The notes below the pieces were generated by a model. The model had not been told where the DNA came from. It searched no databases and saw only the letters and a list, made by a program, of their open reading frames with translations. The translations under genes were made by a program, and so were the position numbers. Shown here piece after piece: positions 31,646 to 43,331 of a stretch of 64,000 bases of DNA (within the stretch, counting starts at the first letter, position 1; the number at the start of each line of letters is the position of its first letter). The stretch lies in the NCBI RefSeq assembly GCF_030159795.1, contig NZ_BSND01000013.1, forward strand, positions 248,001-312,000. Direction: 5' to 3'. Source of the DNA: Methylophaga thalassica. Its GTDB lineage: Bacteria; Pseudomonadota; Gammaproteobacteria; Nitrosococcales; Methylophagaceae.

Positions 31646-32016
31646 GTGCATCAAATAATTGCTATTGCCGCCGGCGGTGCAGTGGGTGCCGTACTCAGGT
31701 TTGTTGTTTCCAACGGCATCTATCGTGTTTTAGGGCGAGACTTTCCCTACGGCACATTGGCTGTTAATGTGCTCGGTTCTTTATTGATGGGATTTCTGTT
31801 TATCATCTTTATCGAGAGAGAGTTGGGTATGACAGAATGGCGCTCTGCCATTTTAATCGGTTTACTTGGCGCGTTTACCACGTTTTCGACATTTTCTATG
31901 GAAACTATTGCTCTGCTGGAAGCCGGTGATGTCACGAGAGCCATGCTAAATATATTTCTTAGCGTTTTGCTCTGTCTGACGGCTACATGGATAGGTCTAA
32001 GCCTGGGGAGACAGTT

Positions 32017-32020
<4 letters not shown>
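31646..32020 (+). CDS. crcB: Fluoride exporter CrcB (Fluc)
   Basis: A 124-residue protein with four membrane helices that exports fluoride as a dual-topology dimer. The motifs GGAVGAVLRF, the central GTLAVNVLGSLLMGF (pore asparagine) and LIGLLGAFTTFSTFSMET are diagnostic. The start is GTG at 31646. No fluoride riboswitch could be recognised in the 148-bp leader. The stop overlaps the start of a DUF190 gene by 4 bp (ATGA). Confidence 0.96.
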
Positions 32021-34265
<2,245 letters not shown>

Positions 34266-34296
34266 TTAGCTAATTAAGGCTTATCAGGAGAACATT

Positions 34297-35514
34297 TTGG
34301 ATACGGTTGCTATACAGTCCCGTCGCATTGTTTCAGGCATGCGTCCAACAGGGCAATTGCATTTAGGTCATTATCATGGCGTTCTAAAAAACTGGATTAA
34401 ATTACAGCACGAATTTGACTGCTTCTTCTTTGTCGCAGACTGGCATGCATTGACGACTCATTATGAAGAGAGCAGTGTCATCGAAGGCAGTGTTTGGGAG
34501 ATGGTGATTGACTGGCTCGCTGCCGGTATTGAACCTTCGACGGCATCGCTGTTTTTACAGTCAAAAGTACCTGAGCACGCTGAATTACACTTATTATTGT
34601 CGATGATTACACCGCTTTCGTGGCTAGAGCGTGTACCAACATACAAAGATCAACAAGAAAAACTAAAAGAAAAAGATTTATCGACTTACGGTTTTTTAGG
34701 CTATCCCTTATTACAAAGTGCCGATATTTTGATTTATCGTGCGGGTCAGGTGCCTGTGGGTGAAGATCAGGTCGCTCATGTCGAGTTAACACGTGAAGTC
34801 GCTCGTCGTTTTAATCATATCTATGGTCGTGAGAAGGACTTTGAAGAAAAAGCCGAAGCCGCGATTAAAAAAATGGGTAAGAAAAACGCAAAGCTCTACA
34901 ATACTTTGCGTAAGTCATACCAAGAGCAAGGTGATGCGGATGCTCTAGCCACCGCGCGTGAGTTGCTTAAAAATCAACAAAATTTAGCGCTGGGTGATAT
35001 GGAGCGCTTATTCGGCTATCTGGAAGGTGCAGGTAAAGTGATTTTGCCCGAGCCAAAAGCCTTATTAACACCGGCATCTAAAATGCCAGGCCTGGATGGT
35101 CAAAAAATGTCCAAGTCATACGGAAATACAATCTCGCTGCGTGAGCCTGATGATAGCCTGGCAGAGAAAATTAAGCGTATGCCAACGGACACCAACCGTG
35201 TTCGACGTACTGATCCTGGTGAGCCCGATCGCTGCCCTGTATGGCAGTTGCATGAGGTTTACGCTTCAGAAGATCAGAAACAGTGGGTACAAGAAGGTTG
35301 TCGCAGTGCCAGTATTGGTTGTCTGGATTGTAAAGGTCCGTTGATTGATGCTGTTAGTGCTGAACTGAGACCGATTCGTGAACGGGCGTTGGATTTTAGC
35401 CAACACCCAGAAGATGTCCGCCGTATTATTGATGATGGTAATGCTGCCGCGCGTGAAGTGGCACAGGAAACCTTGGCGGAAGTCCGTTCATCAATGGGTT
35501 TAAACTATAAATAA
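34297..35514 (+). CDS. trpS: Tryptophanyl-tRNA synthetase, long form
   Basis: A 405-residue class I synthetase, longer than E. coli TrpS (334) and like the pseudomonad type because of an insertion around residues 185-235. The HIGH-type signature is GQLHLGHYHG and the KMSKS motif is GQKMSKSYGN. The start is TTG at 34297 with a strong AGGAG six bases ahead. In many gammaproteobacteria trpS is followed by scpA and scpB before rluB; here rluB follows directly after 21 bp. Confidence 0.95.
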   Translation: MDTVAIQSRRIVSGMRPTGQLHLGHYHGVLKNWIKLQHEFDCFFFVADWHALTTHYEESSVIEGSVWEMVIDWLAAGIEPSTASLFLQSKVPEHAELHLLLSMITPLSWLERVPTYKDQQEKLKEKDLSTYGFLGYPLLQSADILIYRAGQVPVGEDQVAHVELTREVARRFNHIYGREKDFEEKAEAAIKKMGKKNAKLYNTLRKSYQEQGDADALATARELLKNQQNLALGDMERLFGYLEGAGKVILPEPKALLTPASKMPGLDGQKMSKSYGNTISLREPDDSLAEKIKRMPTDTNRVRRTDPGEPDRCPVWQLHEVYASEDQKQWVQEGCRSASIGCLDCKGPLIDAVSAELRPIRERALDFSQHPEDVRRIIDDGNAAAREVAQETLAEVRSSMGLNYK

Positions 35515-35535
35515 AAGGGTTGCTGACGCGTTTTT

Positions 35536-36435
35536 ATGGCTGAACGTATTCAAAAAGTATTAGCAAGAGCAGGGTATGGCTCTCGTCGCCAGGTAGAAAC
35601 CTGGATTAAAGAAGGACGTGTCACTCGTAATGGTGAGTTGGCAAGTTTAGGAGATCAGATCAGTGAAGGCGATCGTTTAAAGCTGGATAATAAACCGCTT
35701 TCTCCGAAACGTTTATGGCAGGAACCGGCTAAACAGGTCATTCTCTATAACAAACCTGTTGGTGAAGTGTGCACGCGTAAGGACCCTGAAGGCCGTCGTA
35801 CTATCTTTCAGTCCTTACCTATTCCAGAGCAGGGCCGTTGGGTCAGTGTGGGACGGCTTGACTTAAACACCAGTGGTTTAATCATCCTGACCACAGATGG
35901 TGAATTGGCAAATCGTTTAATGCATCCATCGCATGAAATGGATCGCGAATATGCGGTTCGTGTCTTAGGCGAAGTGACATCAGAAATGATGCAGACGCTA
36001 CGTGATGGCGTCATGCTAGAAGATGGTGAAGCTAAGTTTGCAGATATTCAGGAATCTGGCGGTGAAGGAGCCAATAAATGGTACCACGTGGTTATCCAGG
36101 AAGGTCGTAACCGTGAAGTACGTCGCTTGTGGGAAAGCCAGGGTGTACAGGTCAGCCGTTTGATGCGGGTGCGTTATGGACCCATCATTATTCCTAATAA
36201 TCTGCGTATGGGACACTGGACAAAGCTGGAAGGTTCAGACTTAGATTATCTCTATGAACAGGCTGGGATGAAGCCAGTCAGTAATGTTACAGGTGGACGC
36301 AAGAAACCGGCTGTTAAGCAGGAACGACCCAAGAAAACACGTACAAGAAAAGAATATAGTACCAATAAAAAAGAACAAAGCCGGGATCAGGATGAGCCCA
36401 CGCCTAAAAGAAGACCTCGTATTCGAGGCCATTGA
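35536..36435 (+). CDS. rluB: 23S rRNA pseudouridine(2605) synthase RluB
   Basis: A 299-residue RsuA-family enzyme that makes one pseudouridine in the peptidyl transferase region of 23S rRNA. An S4 RNA-binding domain (residues 1-60, RIQKVLARAGYGSRRQVETWI) precedes the catalytic domain, whose aspartate is in SVGRLDLNTSGLIILTTDG. The final 50 residues are a lysine/arginine-rich disordered tail typical of RluB. It converges with the GGDEF gene; no clear terminator is seen in the 28-bp gap. Confidence 0.95.
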   Translation: MAERIQKVLARAGYGSRRQVETWIKEGRVTRNGELASLGDQISEGDRLKLDNKPLSPKRLWQEPAKQVILYNKPVGEVCTRKDPEGRRTIFQSLPIPEQGRWVSVGRLDLNTSGLIILTTDGELANRLMHPSHEMDREYAVRVLGEVTSEMMQTLRDGVMLEDGEAKFADIQESGGEGANKWYHVVIQEGRNREVRRLWESQGVQVSRLMRVRYGPIIIPNNLRMGHWTKLEGSDLDYLYEQAGMKPVSNVTGGRKKPAVKQERPKKTRTRKEYSTNKKEQSRDQDEPTPKRRPRIRGH

Positions 36436-36463
36436 TTTTATACTGTCTGCTGTCTATTAAAGA

Positions 36464-37381
36464 TTAGGGTTTCTTGGCGCAGACAGTTATATTCTTACCC
36501 ATGTGTTTGGCTTCATAAAGTGCCATATCAGCCCGTTCAAACAGGTGATAGCCTTCTTCATTCATATCAAGTTGGGCTACGCCTAAGCTGATGGTGAAAC
36601 CGAAGCTGTTTGTTCCATCATGAGATAATATTTGTGCAACGGATTCACGGATTCTTTCAGCTGCAACTTGAGCGTCGTGAATGCTAGTATCCGTTAGTAG
36701 CAGAACAAATTCTTCACCACCAAATCTGAATGCCAAGTCACTACCACGCAAATTCTGGTTAATCATATCTGCCAAAATTTTAAGTGCTCTATCACCGGTC
36801 ATATGACCAAAGTTGTCATTGATAATTTTGAAGTTATCAATGTCAATAAGGACGAGTGACAGAGGTATATTGTGTCTTTTTGCTCTGTCGATTTCCCTAT
36901 GCAAACTTTTTTCATAAGCAGCCCGGTTACCCAAACTGGTTAAGTCATCCAGTAGTGCAGAGGCAAGTGCTTTTTTATAAAGCAGGCAGTTACGTAAAGG
37001 GTAAACAAGCAGGCTGAGTAAATCTTCTAGAAAAATAATATCTGCTTGAGAAAACTTTTTGCTTTGCGTAAAGCTAAGATCGCCCAGATAATCACCATTC
37101 ATTTCAAGCTTATAATGGCAGCGGTGGTGAGATTTTTCCGCCGAGTTGATATCGACTTTCATACTAGGGTTTTGATAATGAAAGCTACACTCAGGGAAAA
37201 CAGCATTCACTTCATGCTGAAATAATTGAAGCATGTCTTCCAAAATAAGGCTGGTTTGCAGCGTGTAAGGAAGTTGACGGTGTATGTCTTCCGCTGTTTT
37301 GGTCTGAGTGTAATCTATTGCTGGTTTAGACCCTTCTACCAGGCTTAGTTTATGCTTGTTTGATATTGATGGGTGTTCCAT
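36464..37381 (-). CDS. GGDEF-domain diguanylate cyclase
   Basis: A 305-residue cytoplasmic protein. Residues 1-140 form a partly helical, GAF-like input region with no clear motif. The GGDEF domain (about 145-305) begins at DDLTSLGNRAAYEKSL and has an intact active site, RFGGEEFVLLL, so synthesis of cyclic di-GMP is expected. An RxxD product-inhibition site is not obvious before it. It stands alone, 108 bp downstream of an SDR gene on the same strand, and would oppose the two HD-GYP proteins encoded in this window. Confidence 0.93.
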   Translation of the reverse strand: MEHPSISNKHKLSLVEGSKPAIDYTQTKTAEDIHRQLPYTLQTSLILEDMLQLFQHEVNAVFPECSFHYQNPSMKVDINSAEKSHHRCHYKLEMNGDYLGDLSFTQSKKFSQADIIFLEDLLSLLVYPLRNCLLYKKALASALLDDLTSLGNRAAYEKSLHREIDRAKRHNIPLSLVLIDIDNFKIINDNFGHMTGDRALKILADMINQNLRGSDLAFRFGGEEFVLLLTDTSIHDAQVAAERIRESVAQILSHDGTNSFGFTISLGVAQLDMNEEGYHLFERADMALYEAKHMGKNITVCAKKP

Positions 37382-37489
37382 TGGAGCACTTCCTTATTCA
37401 AGTTATGAATATAACCTGCTATAAGTGTGCCAATATTTAAAATTATCTATGAATCAATGGGTTGGATGTTAGTGTCAGGGTTTTGACGT

Positions 37490-38209
37490 TTAATCTACCG
37501 ATACTGGAGAGTTGGTTTCTAATTGAAGTTTTGCGATATATTGATAAGCGACATCATCTGGCAAATTCAGATGTTCTGGGTTTCGGGCTGGATAAGCGCG
37601 AGCATAAAGCGCCGTTCTGACTTCACCAGGATCAATGGTGCTGACGATCACTTTGCCTTCTGCTTCCAGTTCATCTTTTAGTTGTTCAGCAAGTGCTTCA
37701 ACTGCGGCCTTACTAATACCGTAGGCACCCCAATAAGCGGTATGCTTGTGGGCATCCGTAGTGAAAATTAAATGGCTTGCTTGTTGTTTTAATAATGGTA
37801 GACAGGCTTGGGTGAGTAGGTAAGCGGCTGTCAGGTTGATGTGCAGGGTTTCTGCCCATGTTTTAGGATCTTGATTCATCACTGGGGCTAATTGTCCGAG
37901 TGAAGCAGCGCAGTGAATTAAGGCATCCAATTTACCAAAACTTTCTGAAATAGTCTGGGCAAGTTGTTTGTAGTCATCAACAGTTGCCCCTTTGAGATCG
38001 AGCGGATAGATAGCTGGAATGATGCCAGTTTGTTCAACAATTTCATCATAAACAGCTTCAAGCTGCGGAACTTGTTTATCAAGTAAGATAACTGTAGCAC
38101 CTGCATATGCACAGGCTTTAGCTACTGAGGCACCGATGCCTTGAGCGGCACCGGTGATAAGAATGATTTGTTCAGCCAATTGGCTATCCTCAGTATATGC
38201 TTGCATCAA
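37490..38209 (-). CDS. Short-chain dehydrogenase/reductase, YciK-like
   Basis: A 239-residue NAD(P)-dependent SDR. The cofactor loop is LITGAAQGIGASVAKA at about residues 17-32. The active site has TDAHKH in the serine position and the YxxxK pair in YWGAYGISKAAVEAL. The overall pattern, including NLTAAYLLTQACLPLL, fits E. coli YciK, whose substrate is unknown. The usual catalytic serine appears replaced by the TTDAHKH region, which is unusual for a standard SDR. It begins 3 bp after the small lipoprotein gene. Confidence 0.85.
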   Translation of the reverse strand: MMQAYTEDSQLAEQIILITGAAQGIGASVAKACAYAGATVILLDKQVPQLEAVYDEIVEQTGIIPAIYPLDLKGATVDDYKQLAQTISESFGKLDALIHCAASLGQLAPVMNQDPKTWAETLHINLTAAYLLTQACLPLLKQQASHLIFTTDAHKHTAYWGAYGISKAAVEALAEQLKDELEAEGKVIVSTIDPGEVRTALYARAYPARNPEHLNLPDDVAYQYIAKLQLETNSPVSVD

Positions 38210-38212
38210 GAT

Positions 38213-38569
38213 TTATTCGGCAGGTACAAATTGACTAAATTGTGCGACACCGTTATGGAATTGTACCGATGTAATACCGTCTTTTTTATGCCATTCAAGA
38301 TGATCAACAGTTAATGCATCAATTGTATGTGTTTGAGTGACATCAGGCTCACCCCACTTAGCGATAGCTTCTTCTTTCGTCATTCCTGCAATCGTGTCTG
38401 TTTCATCTTCTACAGCACCTGTTGTGTCAGTGGTGTCTTCACTGGTCATCTCTGCAGGTGCGGCAGATGTATCTTTAGAGTCTGTCTGAGCACTGTTGTC
38501 ATCACTACAGGCAACAATGAATGTGCCTAGAAATAACGCGATAAAAAGTAATTTGAACTGTTTCAGCAT
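38213..38569 (-). CDS. Small acidic lipoprotein with BamE-like tail
   Basis: A 118-residue protein. The signal peptide ends in IVACSDD, a lipobox with Cys at about residue 21. A threonine/aspartate/glutamate-rich linker (about 25-60) follows, then MTKEEAIAKWGEPDVTQTHTI and a short domain that resembles the repeat of SmpA/OmlA/BamE-type proteins (helix, GxP turn, beta strands). It is too short and acidic to be BamE itself. Its role is unknown; it is probably co-transcribed with the SDR gene 3 bp downstream. Confidence 0.8.
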   Translation of the reverse strand: MLKQFKLLFIALFLGTFIVACSDDNSAQTDSKDTSAAPAEMTSEDTTDTTGAVEDETDTIAGMTKEEAIAKWGEPDVTQTHTIDALTVDHLEWHKKDGITSVQFHNGVAQFSQFVPAE

Positions 38570-38626
38570 AGCATTCCCTTATTGTTATAAATATTGAGCC
38601 ACAAAGTATAGCAAGTGATTAATCGC

Positions 38627-39901
38627 TTAGCTAACCGTGTTGATTTTCATTATCAATTCGGCAGCTTTTTCACCATTTATCACTGCACCTTCTAGTGTAG
38701 CAGGATAAAGATTGTTAATTATATCACCTGCTAAATAGAGCCCATCCACTGGAGAGCAAGTTGTCGGACGATCTGAGCAAACACCCACAGTACTTCTGAA
38801 TGTTGCCCGTTTTTCTCGGATAACGTAACCGCGAATAAATTCAGAGGGCTGTACTATATTTGCGTCTAGTAATTCATTAACAACGTGCTCGATAAGCTGT
38901 TCATTAGTCAGCTTCAGATGTGAGCCTGGTCCACTGATAACAACCGCCAACAGGCCATCACCTCTATCGAATATCCATTGGCTTGTTGTCCCGCTGAGTC
39001 CCAACATAGGTGATCGAAGATGGATATCAGATGCGCATTGCAGATAGACCGTGACAATAGGATGAGAGCTTGCGTCCTTAGCTCCCCAATATTTTCCTAA
39101 CAGTTGTTGGCTAGTGTGTGGTCCAGTAGCAATAATAATATTGTCCGCTTCAATGGTTTGTCCATTATCTGTCAAAGCCGCAGTGACTTTATTGTTAAGG
39201 ATAACGAGTGACTTAATACGCGTTTGCAGGGAAATTTGTCCGCCTTGTTGCTGAATATATCGTTCAGCATAGGCTGGTAGGGTATCGCCTAATGGTACTT
39301 GCGGAATCAAAAAATCAGCGTAGTCACGTTGCCTAAAAGTCTCTAACAAGACATGAGCAAAAAGATTAGCCGAGGCTTCTGAAATAGGTGTATTCAATGT
39401 AGCAAGGCATAGTGGTTCCCATAGTTGCTCAACCAACCTTGAACTTTGTTTCTGCTGTTTTAGCCATGCTTGCACGGAGATATCGTCTGACTTTTTTTGT
39501 GAACGGGCATTGAAGATTAGACGAGAGATCTGGACAAAAACAGCAAAACCATTGAGTTGCCAAGTCTTTATTGCCAGAGATAGCGGCCAGGGTAGATGTA
39601 GCGTGTCAGCGAGTTTTAGATCGCCAAAATGTGGATGATGGATGGTTATATTTAGCGGAAGCCGCTGAAACAATCTGGACTCATCAGCCCCCAGGTCTTG
39701 CAATAATTTTAAGGTGCGTTGATAGGCACCAATCAATAAATGTTGACCGTTGTCTATGGTCTGTGCATTCCAGTCAACATTTCGGGCTCGTCCTCCCAAT
39801 TGCTTTGCAGATTCCACCAGGTGAATCGATTCGCCCTTTTCTAACAAACGAACAGCGGCAGCAAGTCCACTCCAGCCACCACCAACAATCAGCGTGGTCA
39901 T
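38627..39901 (-). CDS. hpnE: Hydroxysqualene dehydroxylase HpnE-type flavoprotein
   Basis: A 424-residue FAD protein of the phytoene desaturase/amine oxidase superfamily. The dinucleotide fold starts at LIVGGGWSGLAAAVRLLEKG, followed by GGRAR and TIDNGQHLLIGAY, the pattern of the squalene-associated group. The C-terminal FAD motif is GLYLAGDIINNLYPATLEGAVINGEKAA. In the HpnCDE route it reduces hydroxysqualene to squalene. It overlaps the hpnD stop by 1 bp (TAATG). No hpnC gene is nearby. Confidence 0.9.
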   Translation of the reverse strand: MTTLIVGGGWSGLAAAVRLLEKGESIHLVESAKQLGGRARNVDWNAQTIDNGQHLLIGAYQRTLKLLQDLGADESRLFQRLPLNITIHHPHFGDLKLADTLHLPWPLSLAIKTWQLNGFAVFVQISRLIFNARSQKKSDDISVQAWLKQQKQSSRLVEQLWEPLCLATLNTPISEASANLFAHVLLETFRQRDYADFLIPQVPLGDTLPAYAERYIQQQGGQISLQTRIKSLVILNNKVTAALTDNGQTIEADNIIIATGPHTSQQLLGKYWGAKDASSHPIVTVYLQCASDIHLRSPMLGLSGTTSQWIFDRGDGLLAVVISGPGSHLKLTNEQLIEHVVNELLDANIVQPSEFIRGYVIREKRATFRSTVGVCSDRPTTCSPVDGLYLAGDIINNLYPATLEGAVINGEKAAELIMKINTVS

Positions 39902-40746
39902 TATGGATGTTTTTTTTCTGCTCTGGACGTGCGCCAGGCTAACCAGAGTTTTTTCAATGGTGTCAGTGAAATGCGCTGTTTCATCACCTGAAACTGATCT
40001 TTTTCAATTTCGTCTAACGTCGCCTCATAAATAGCAGACATGATTAAGCCCGTACGTTGTGAGTATCGATCTTCTTTGGGTAATAGCGTTTTGGCTTCTT
40101 GATAGAAGGAACGAGCACGTTCGGTTTCAAACGCCAGTAGTGCTGTTAATTCTGCTGTTTGTTTGAGTGCCAGAATATCTTCTTCACTTACCTTAAATCG
40201 AGCCATATCCTCTGCGGGGAGATAGATGCGGCCACGTTCGGCATCTTCACGAACGTCACGAATAATATTGGTTAACTGGAAAGCCAAACCCAGTTTTTCA
40301 GCATATTTCAGTGTTTGACGGTTTTGATAACCAAAAATTTCTGCAGCAAGTAACCCGACCACGCTTGCGACACGATGGCAATATAAAGCCAGATGTTTAA
40401 AAGCGTCATATCGATGCTGGAATAGATCCATTTCCATGCCATCAATAATTTCAAGAAAATATTCTTGATGAAGCTCGAAACGCTTTATTGCTTCTTCCAG
40501 AGCTTTACCAACAGGATGAGTGGCTGTCTGGTTAAATATATTCTCAACCTCACTTCGCCACCAGCTTAAGGTCTGTGCAGCAACTTGCGGATCGGCTATT
40601 TCATCTACTGCATCATCCACTTCACGGCAAAACGCATACAAGGCGGTGATGGCCTGTCGCTTTTGCGGTGGTAAAAACATGAAACTGTAATAAAAACTGG
40701 AACCACTTTTAGCTGCTTTGTCGCGGCAGTATTGATCCGGCGTCAT
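39901..40746 (-). CDS. hpnD: Presqualene diphosphate synthase HpnD
   Basis: A 281-residue prenyl transferase of the squalene/phytoene synthase family that joins two farnesyl diphosphates head to head. The two aspartate-rich motifs are intact: FCREVDDAVDE at about residue 40 and NIIRDVREDAERGRIYLP at about 165. The start TPDQYCRDKAAKSGSSFYYSF is typical of HpnD, not of HpnC or CrtB. It overlaps the 2Fe-2S protein gene by 4 bp and hpnE by 1 bp. ispB, which makes the longer quinone side chain, lies close by on the same strand. Confidence 0.92.
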   Translation of the reverse strand: MTPDQYCRDKAAKSGSSFYYSFMFLPPQKRQAITALYAFCREVDDAVDEIADPQVAAQTLSWWRSEVENIFNQTATHPVGKALEEAIKRFELHQEYFLEIIDGMEMDLFQHRYDAFKHLALYCHRVASVVGLLAAEIFGYQNRQTLKYAEKLGLAFQLTNIIRDVREDAERGRIYLPAEDMARFKVSEEDILALKQTAELTALLAFETERARSFYQEAKTLLPKEDRYSQRTGLIMSAIYEATLDEIEKDQFQVMKQRISLTPLKKLWLAWRTSRAEKKHP

Positions 40747-41045
40747 TTGACCAAACGTTCCACAATCGTGTCGTTTAACAGATGTGACTCAATAATTTCG
40801 TCAATATCCGCTTCTGTTTCATAGTGATACCAAGTGCCTTCAGGATAAATCACTAACATCGGTCCCAGCTTACAGCGGTTAAGACAGCCTGCATTATTGA
40901 CACGCACTTTTTTTATTTTTAATTCTTTAACACGCTGTTTGGCGTAATCACGCAGAGACTGTGAACCATGCTCTCCACAATTTGCACTGCCATCATCACG
41001 CTGATGCGTACAGAAAAATAAATGATATTTATATATTTGAGCCAT
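40743..41045 (-). CDS. 2Fe-2S ferredoxin of the thioredoxin-like type
   Basis: A 100-residue protein of the thioredoxin-like 2Fe-2S ferredoxin family. Four cysteines fit the cluster pattern: C12 (FFCTHQR), C23 (ANCGEHG), then C54 and C58 (GCLNRCKLGP). It ends with a TWYHYETEADIDEIIESHL tail typical of the family. Its 4-bp overlap with hpnD suggests it may donate electrons to the isoprenoid pathway, for example to a flavoenzyme such as HpnE, but this is inference. Confidence 0.9.
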   Translation of the reverse strand: MAQIYKYHLFFCTHQRDDGSANCGEHGSQSLRDYAKQRVKELKIKKVRVNNAGCLNRCKLGPMLVIYPEGTWYHYETEADIDEIIESHLLNDTIVERLVK

Positions 41046-41096
41046 AGTGACTAAGAATAGCGAACCTTGAAATAACTAAAAAGCATTTAAACAAAA

Positions 41097-42182
41097 TTAG
41101 GACTGATCTGATGCTTCATACGCTGTATCTGGATAGCGAGAACGGTAGTGAAGAACCTGTTCGATAATCGCTAAGAAATGATCGACTAACTTAGGATCAA
41201 AATGTTGTCCTTTTTGAGTGATCAGATAATCAACCGCTTGCTCAACCGGCCATGCCTTTTTGTATGGGCGCTCAGACGTTAAAGCATCAAAAACGTCACA
41301 TATTGCACAAATACGACCTTCGATGGGGATAGCTTCCCCTTTTAAACCATTTGGGTATCCAGAACCGTCCCATTTTTCATGGTGAGTCAGGGCAATATTA
41401 CTCGCCAGCTTGAGCAATGGCACATCTGTATCAGCTAGTAGGTCTGCGCCAATTTTGACATGGGTTTTCATGATCTCCCACTCATCAGGATTAAGCGAAC
41501 CCGGTTTCAGTAGAATGTGATCTGGAATGCCAATTTTACCGATATCATGCATCGGCGCTGCGGTTAATATATCAGCAGCAAACTTATCACTGAGTCCGAC
41601 GGCGAGTGCCAACATATGGGCAAAGTGGCTCATCCTCAGAATATGATTACCGGTTTCGTTATCTTTGTATTCTGCCGCCCGACCTAAGCGTTTAATAATT
41701 TCAAGACGGCTTTGCTCAAGTTGTTGAGTTCGGATCTTGACCTGTTGTTCTAGCGTTTCATTCTGCGTCAATACTTGCTTATGCAGTAGGCGGACTTCCA
41801 ACATATTTCTGATACGTTGGATGACTTCTGTCTGATCAAACGGCTTAGTTATAAAATCTTTTGCGCCGGAGCAGAGAGATTTTTTCCGTATTTCCTGAGT
41901 GAGTTCGGCGGTGATTACCAGTATTGGAAGATAATCATCCTGTATCGCTGTTTGCAATGTTTCCATCACCTGAAATCCATCCATATCCGGCATACGGATA
42001 TCTAGCAGGATGAGATCAATTTCGTATTCAAAATAGCGTTGTTTTACTTCAGCGCCTAGATTTGTGGAATACAGAGAGGTAAATCCGGCCTGTCTCAGCA
42101 TTTTTTCCAGTAATTTAATGTTGATCAATTGGTCATCAACAATAAGAATTCTGGCGTTTAAAATGTCCTTATCTGAAATCAT
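41097..42182 (-). CDS. Response regulator with HD-GYP domain, predicted c-di-GMP phosphodiesterase
   Basis: A 361-residue protein with a receiver domain (acidic pair DD at 16-17, phospho-acceptor D61 in LILLDIRMPD), a coiled-coil linker (about 135-165) and an HD-GYP domain with HDIGKIG and [13 protein letters not shown]. Both catalytic motifs are intact. Layout matches the protein at 16025, but sequence and linker differ, so they are diverged paralogues. The start at 42182 is chosen for the AAAGGA nine bases upstream; in-frame ATGs at 42200 and 42191 are possible. No kinase gene is adjacent. Confidence 0.92.
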   Translation of the reverse strand: MISDKDILNARILIVDDQLINIKLLEKMLRQAGFTSLYSTNLGAEVKQRYFEYEIDLILLDIRMPDMDGFQVMETLQTAIQDDYLPILVITAELTQEIRKKSLCSGAKDFITKPFDQTEVIQRIRNMLEVRLLHKQVLTQNETLEQQVKIRTQQLEQSRLEIIKRLGRAAEYKDNETGNHILRMSHFAHMLALAVGLSDKFAADILTAAPMHDIGKIGIPDHILLKPGSLNPDEWEIMKTHVKIGADLLADTDVPLLKLASNIALTHHEKWDGSGYPNGLKGEAIPIEGRICAICDVFDALTSERPYKKAWPVEQAVDYLITQKGQHFDPKLVDHFLAIIEQVLHYRSRYPDTAYEASDQS

Positions 42183-42275
42183 TATGTGCATCCTTTGCAT
42201 ATCATGACTGAATTAACCATGTAACCAGCGATGCTTTTCATTTGATGACCTTAAGGTGTGAGTCGGACCATTACA

Positions 42276-43244
42276 TTAATAATTTCGCTGAATAGCAAAG
42301 TCGGCTAACGATAATAAAGCTTGTTTATACGGGCTTCCAGCAAGTATATCCAGAGCTTGTTTCGCTTGCATCACTTCCTTTTCAGCGGCTCTGGCTGTGT
42401 AATCTATCGCGCCTGTGTTCTGAATGATCTCAATAATGTCAGTAATCCTGTCTCGCTGGCCTTGTTCGATGGCTTCACGAATAATGGCTGATTGTTCAGC
42501 ATTACCATGTTGCATCGCATAGATCAGAGGTAATGTAGGTTTGCCTTCAGCAAGGTCATCACCAATATTTTTACCAATAGTCTCGCTGGATTGACTGTAA
42601 TCAAGTAAGTCATCGACCAGCTGAAAAGCACTACCCAAATGCATAGCGTAGTTAGCCATAGCCATTTCAGTAGCGTTATCAGAGCCTGAGATGACGGCAC
42701 CTAACTGGCCAGCAGCTTCAAACAGTTTGGCGGTTTTATGATGAATCACTTCAAGGTAACGCGCTTCGGTAGTATCGGCATCATGACAGTTCAATAACTG
42801 CAGTACCTCGCCTTCCGCAATGACATTCGTGGTGTGAGAGAGAATTTGCATTAAGCGCATAGACTCAATTTCTACCATCATTTCAAAAGAGCGGGTATAG
42901 AGGAAATCTCCCACCAGTACACTTGCTTCATTGCCCCAGAGTGTATTAGCTGTTTCCTGACCCCGGCGCATATCAGAATTATCTACCACATCATCATGTA
43001 ATAACGTTGCGGTGTGAATGAACTCAATAATGGTAGCGAGGTTGATATGTTGACTCCCCTCATAGCCACATGCACGTGCAGCCAGAATAGCTATCGCCGG
43101 GCGAAGCCGCTTACCACCACTGTTGATAATATAAAAGCCAAGTTGATTAATGAGGGCAACATCAGACTGTAAGCGTTGTTGGATCAACTCGTCTACAGCT
43201 TTCATGTCATCTTGAATTAGAGAATAGATGGATTGGATATCCAC
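42276..43244 (-). CDS. ispB: Octaprenyl diphosphate synthase
   Basis: A 322-residue trans-prenyltransferase that makes the ubiquinone side chain. The two aspartate motifs are LLHDDVVDNSDMRRG (about residue 82) and LVDDLLDYS (about 210), with GGKRLRP at residues 44-50. The gene is divergent from rplU across a 168-bp gap, the arrangement found throughout gammaproteobacteria, which supports the ispB assignment. The product chain length cannot be read with certainty. Confidence 0.96.
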   Translation of the reverse strand: MDIQSIYSLIQDDMKAVDELIQQRLQSDVALINQLGFYIINSGGKRLRPAIAILAARACGYEGSQHINLATIIEFIHTATLLHDDVVDNSDMRRGQETANTLWGNEASVLVGDFLYTRSFEMMVEIESMRLMQILSHTTNVIAEGEVLQLLNCHDADTTEARYLEVIHHKTAKLFEAAGQLGAVISGSDNATEMAMANYAMHLGSAFQLVDDLLDYSQSSETIGKNIGDDLAEGKPTLPLIYAMQHGNAEQSAIIREAIEQGQRDRITDIIEIIQNTGAIDYTARAAEKEVMQAKQALDILAGSPYKQALLSLADFAIQRNY

Positions 43245-43331
43245 GGAACCGTAATCTGCCTATAATGTGTGATTTAAACGCGTACTTTCTCATGAGCGAG
43301 AATACTGCGCAAATATTTCAATATGAATTTG

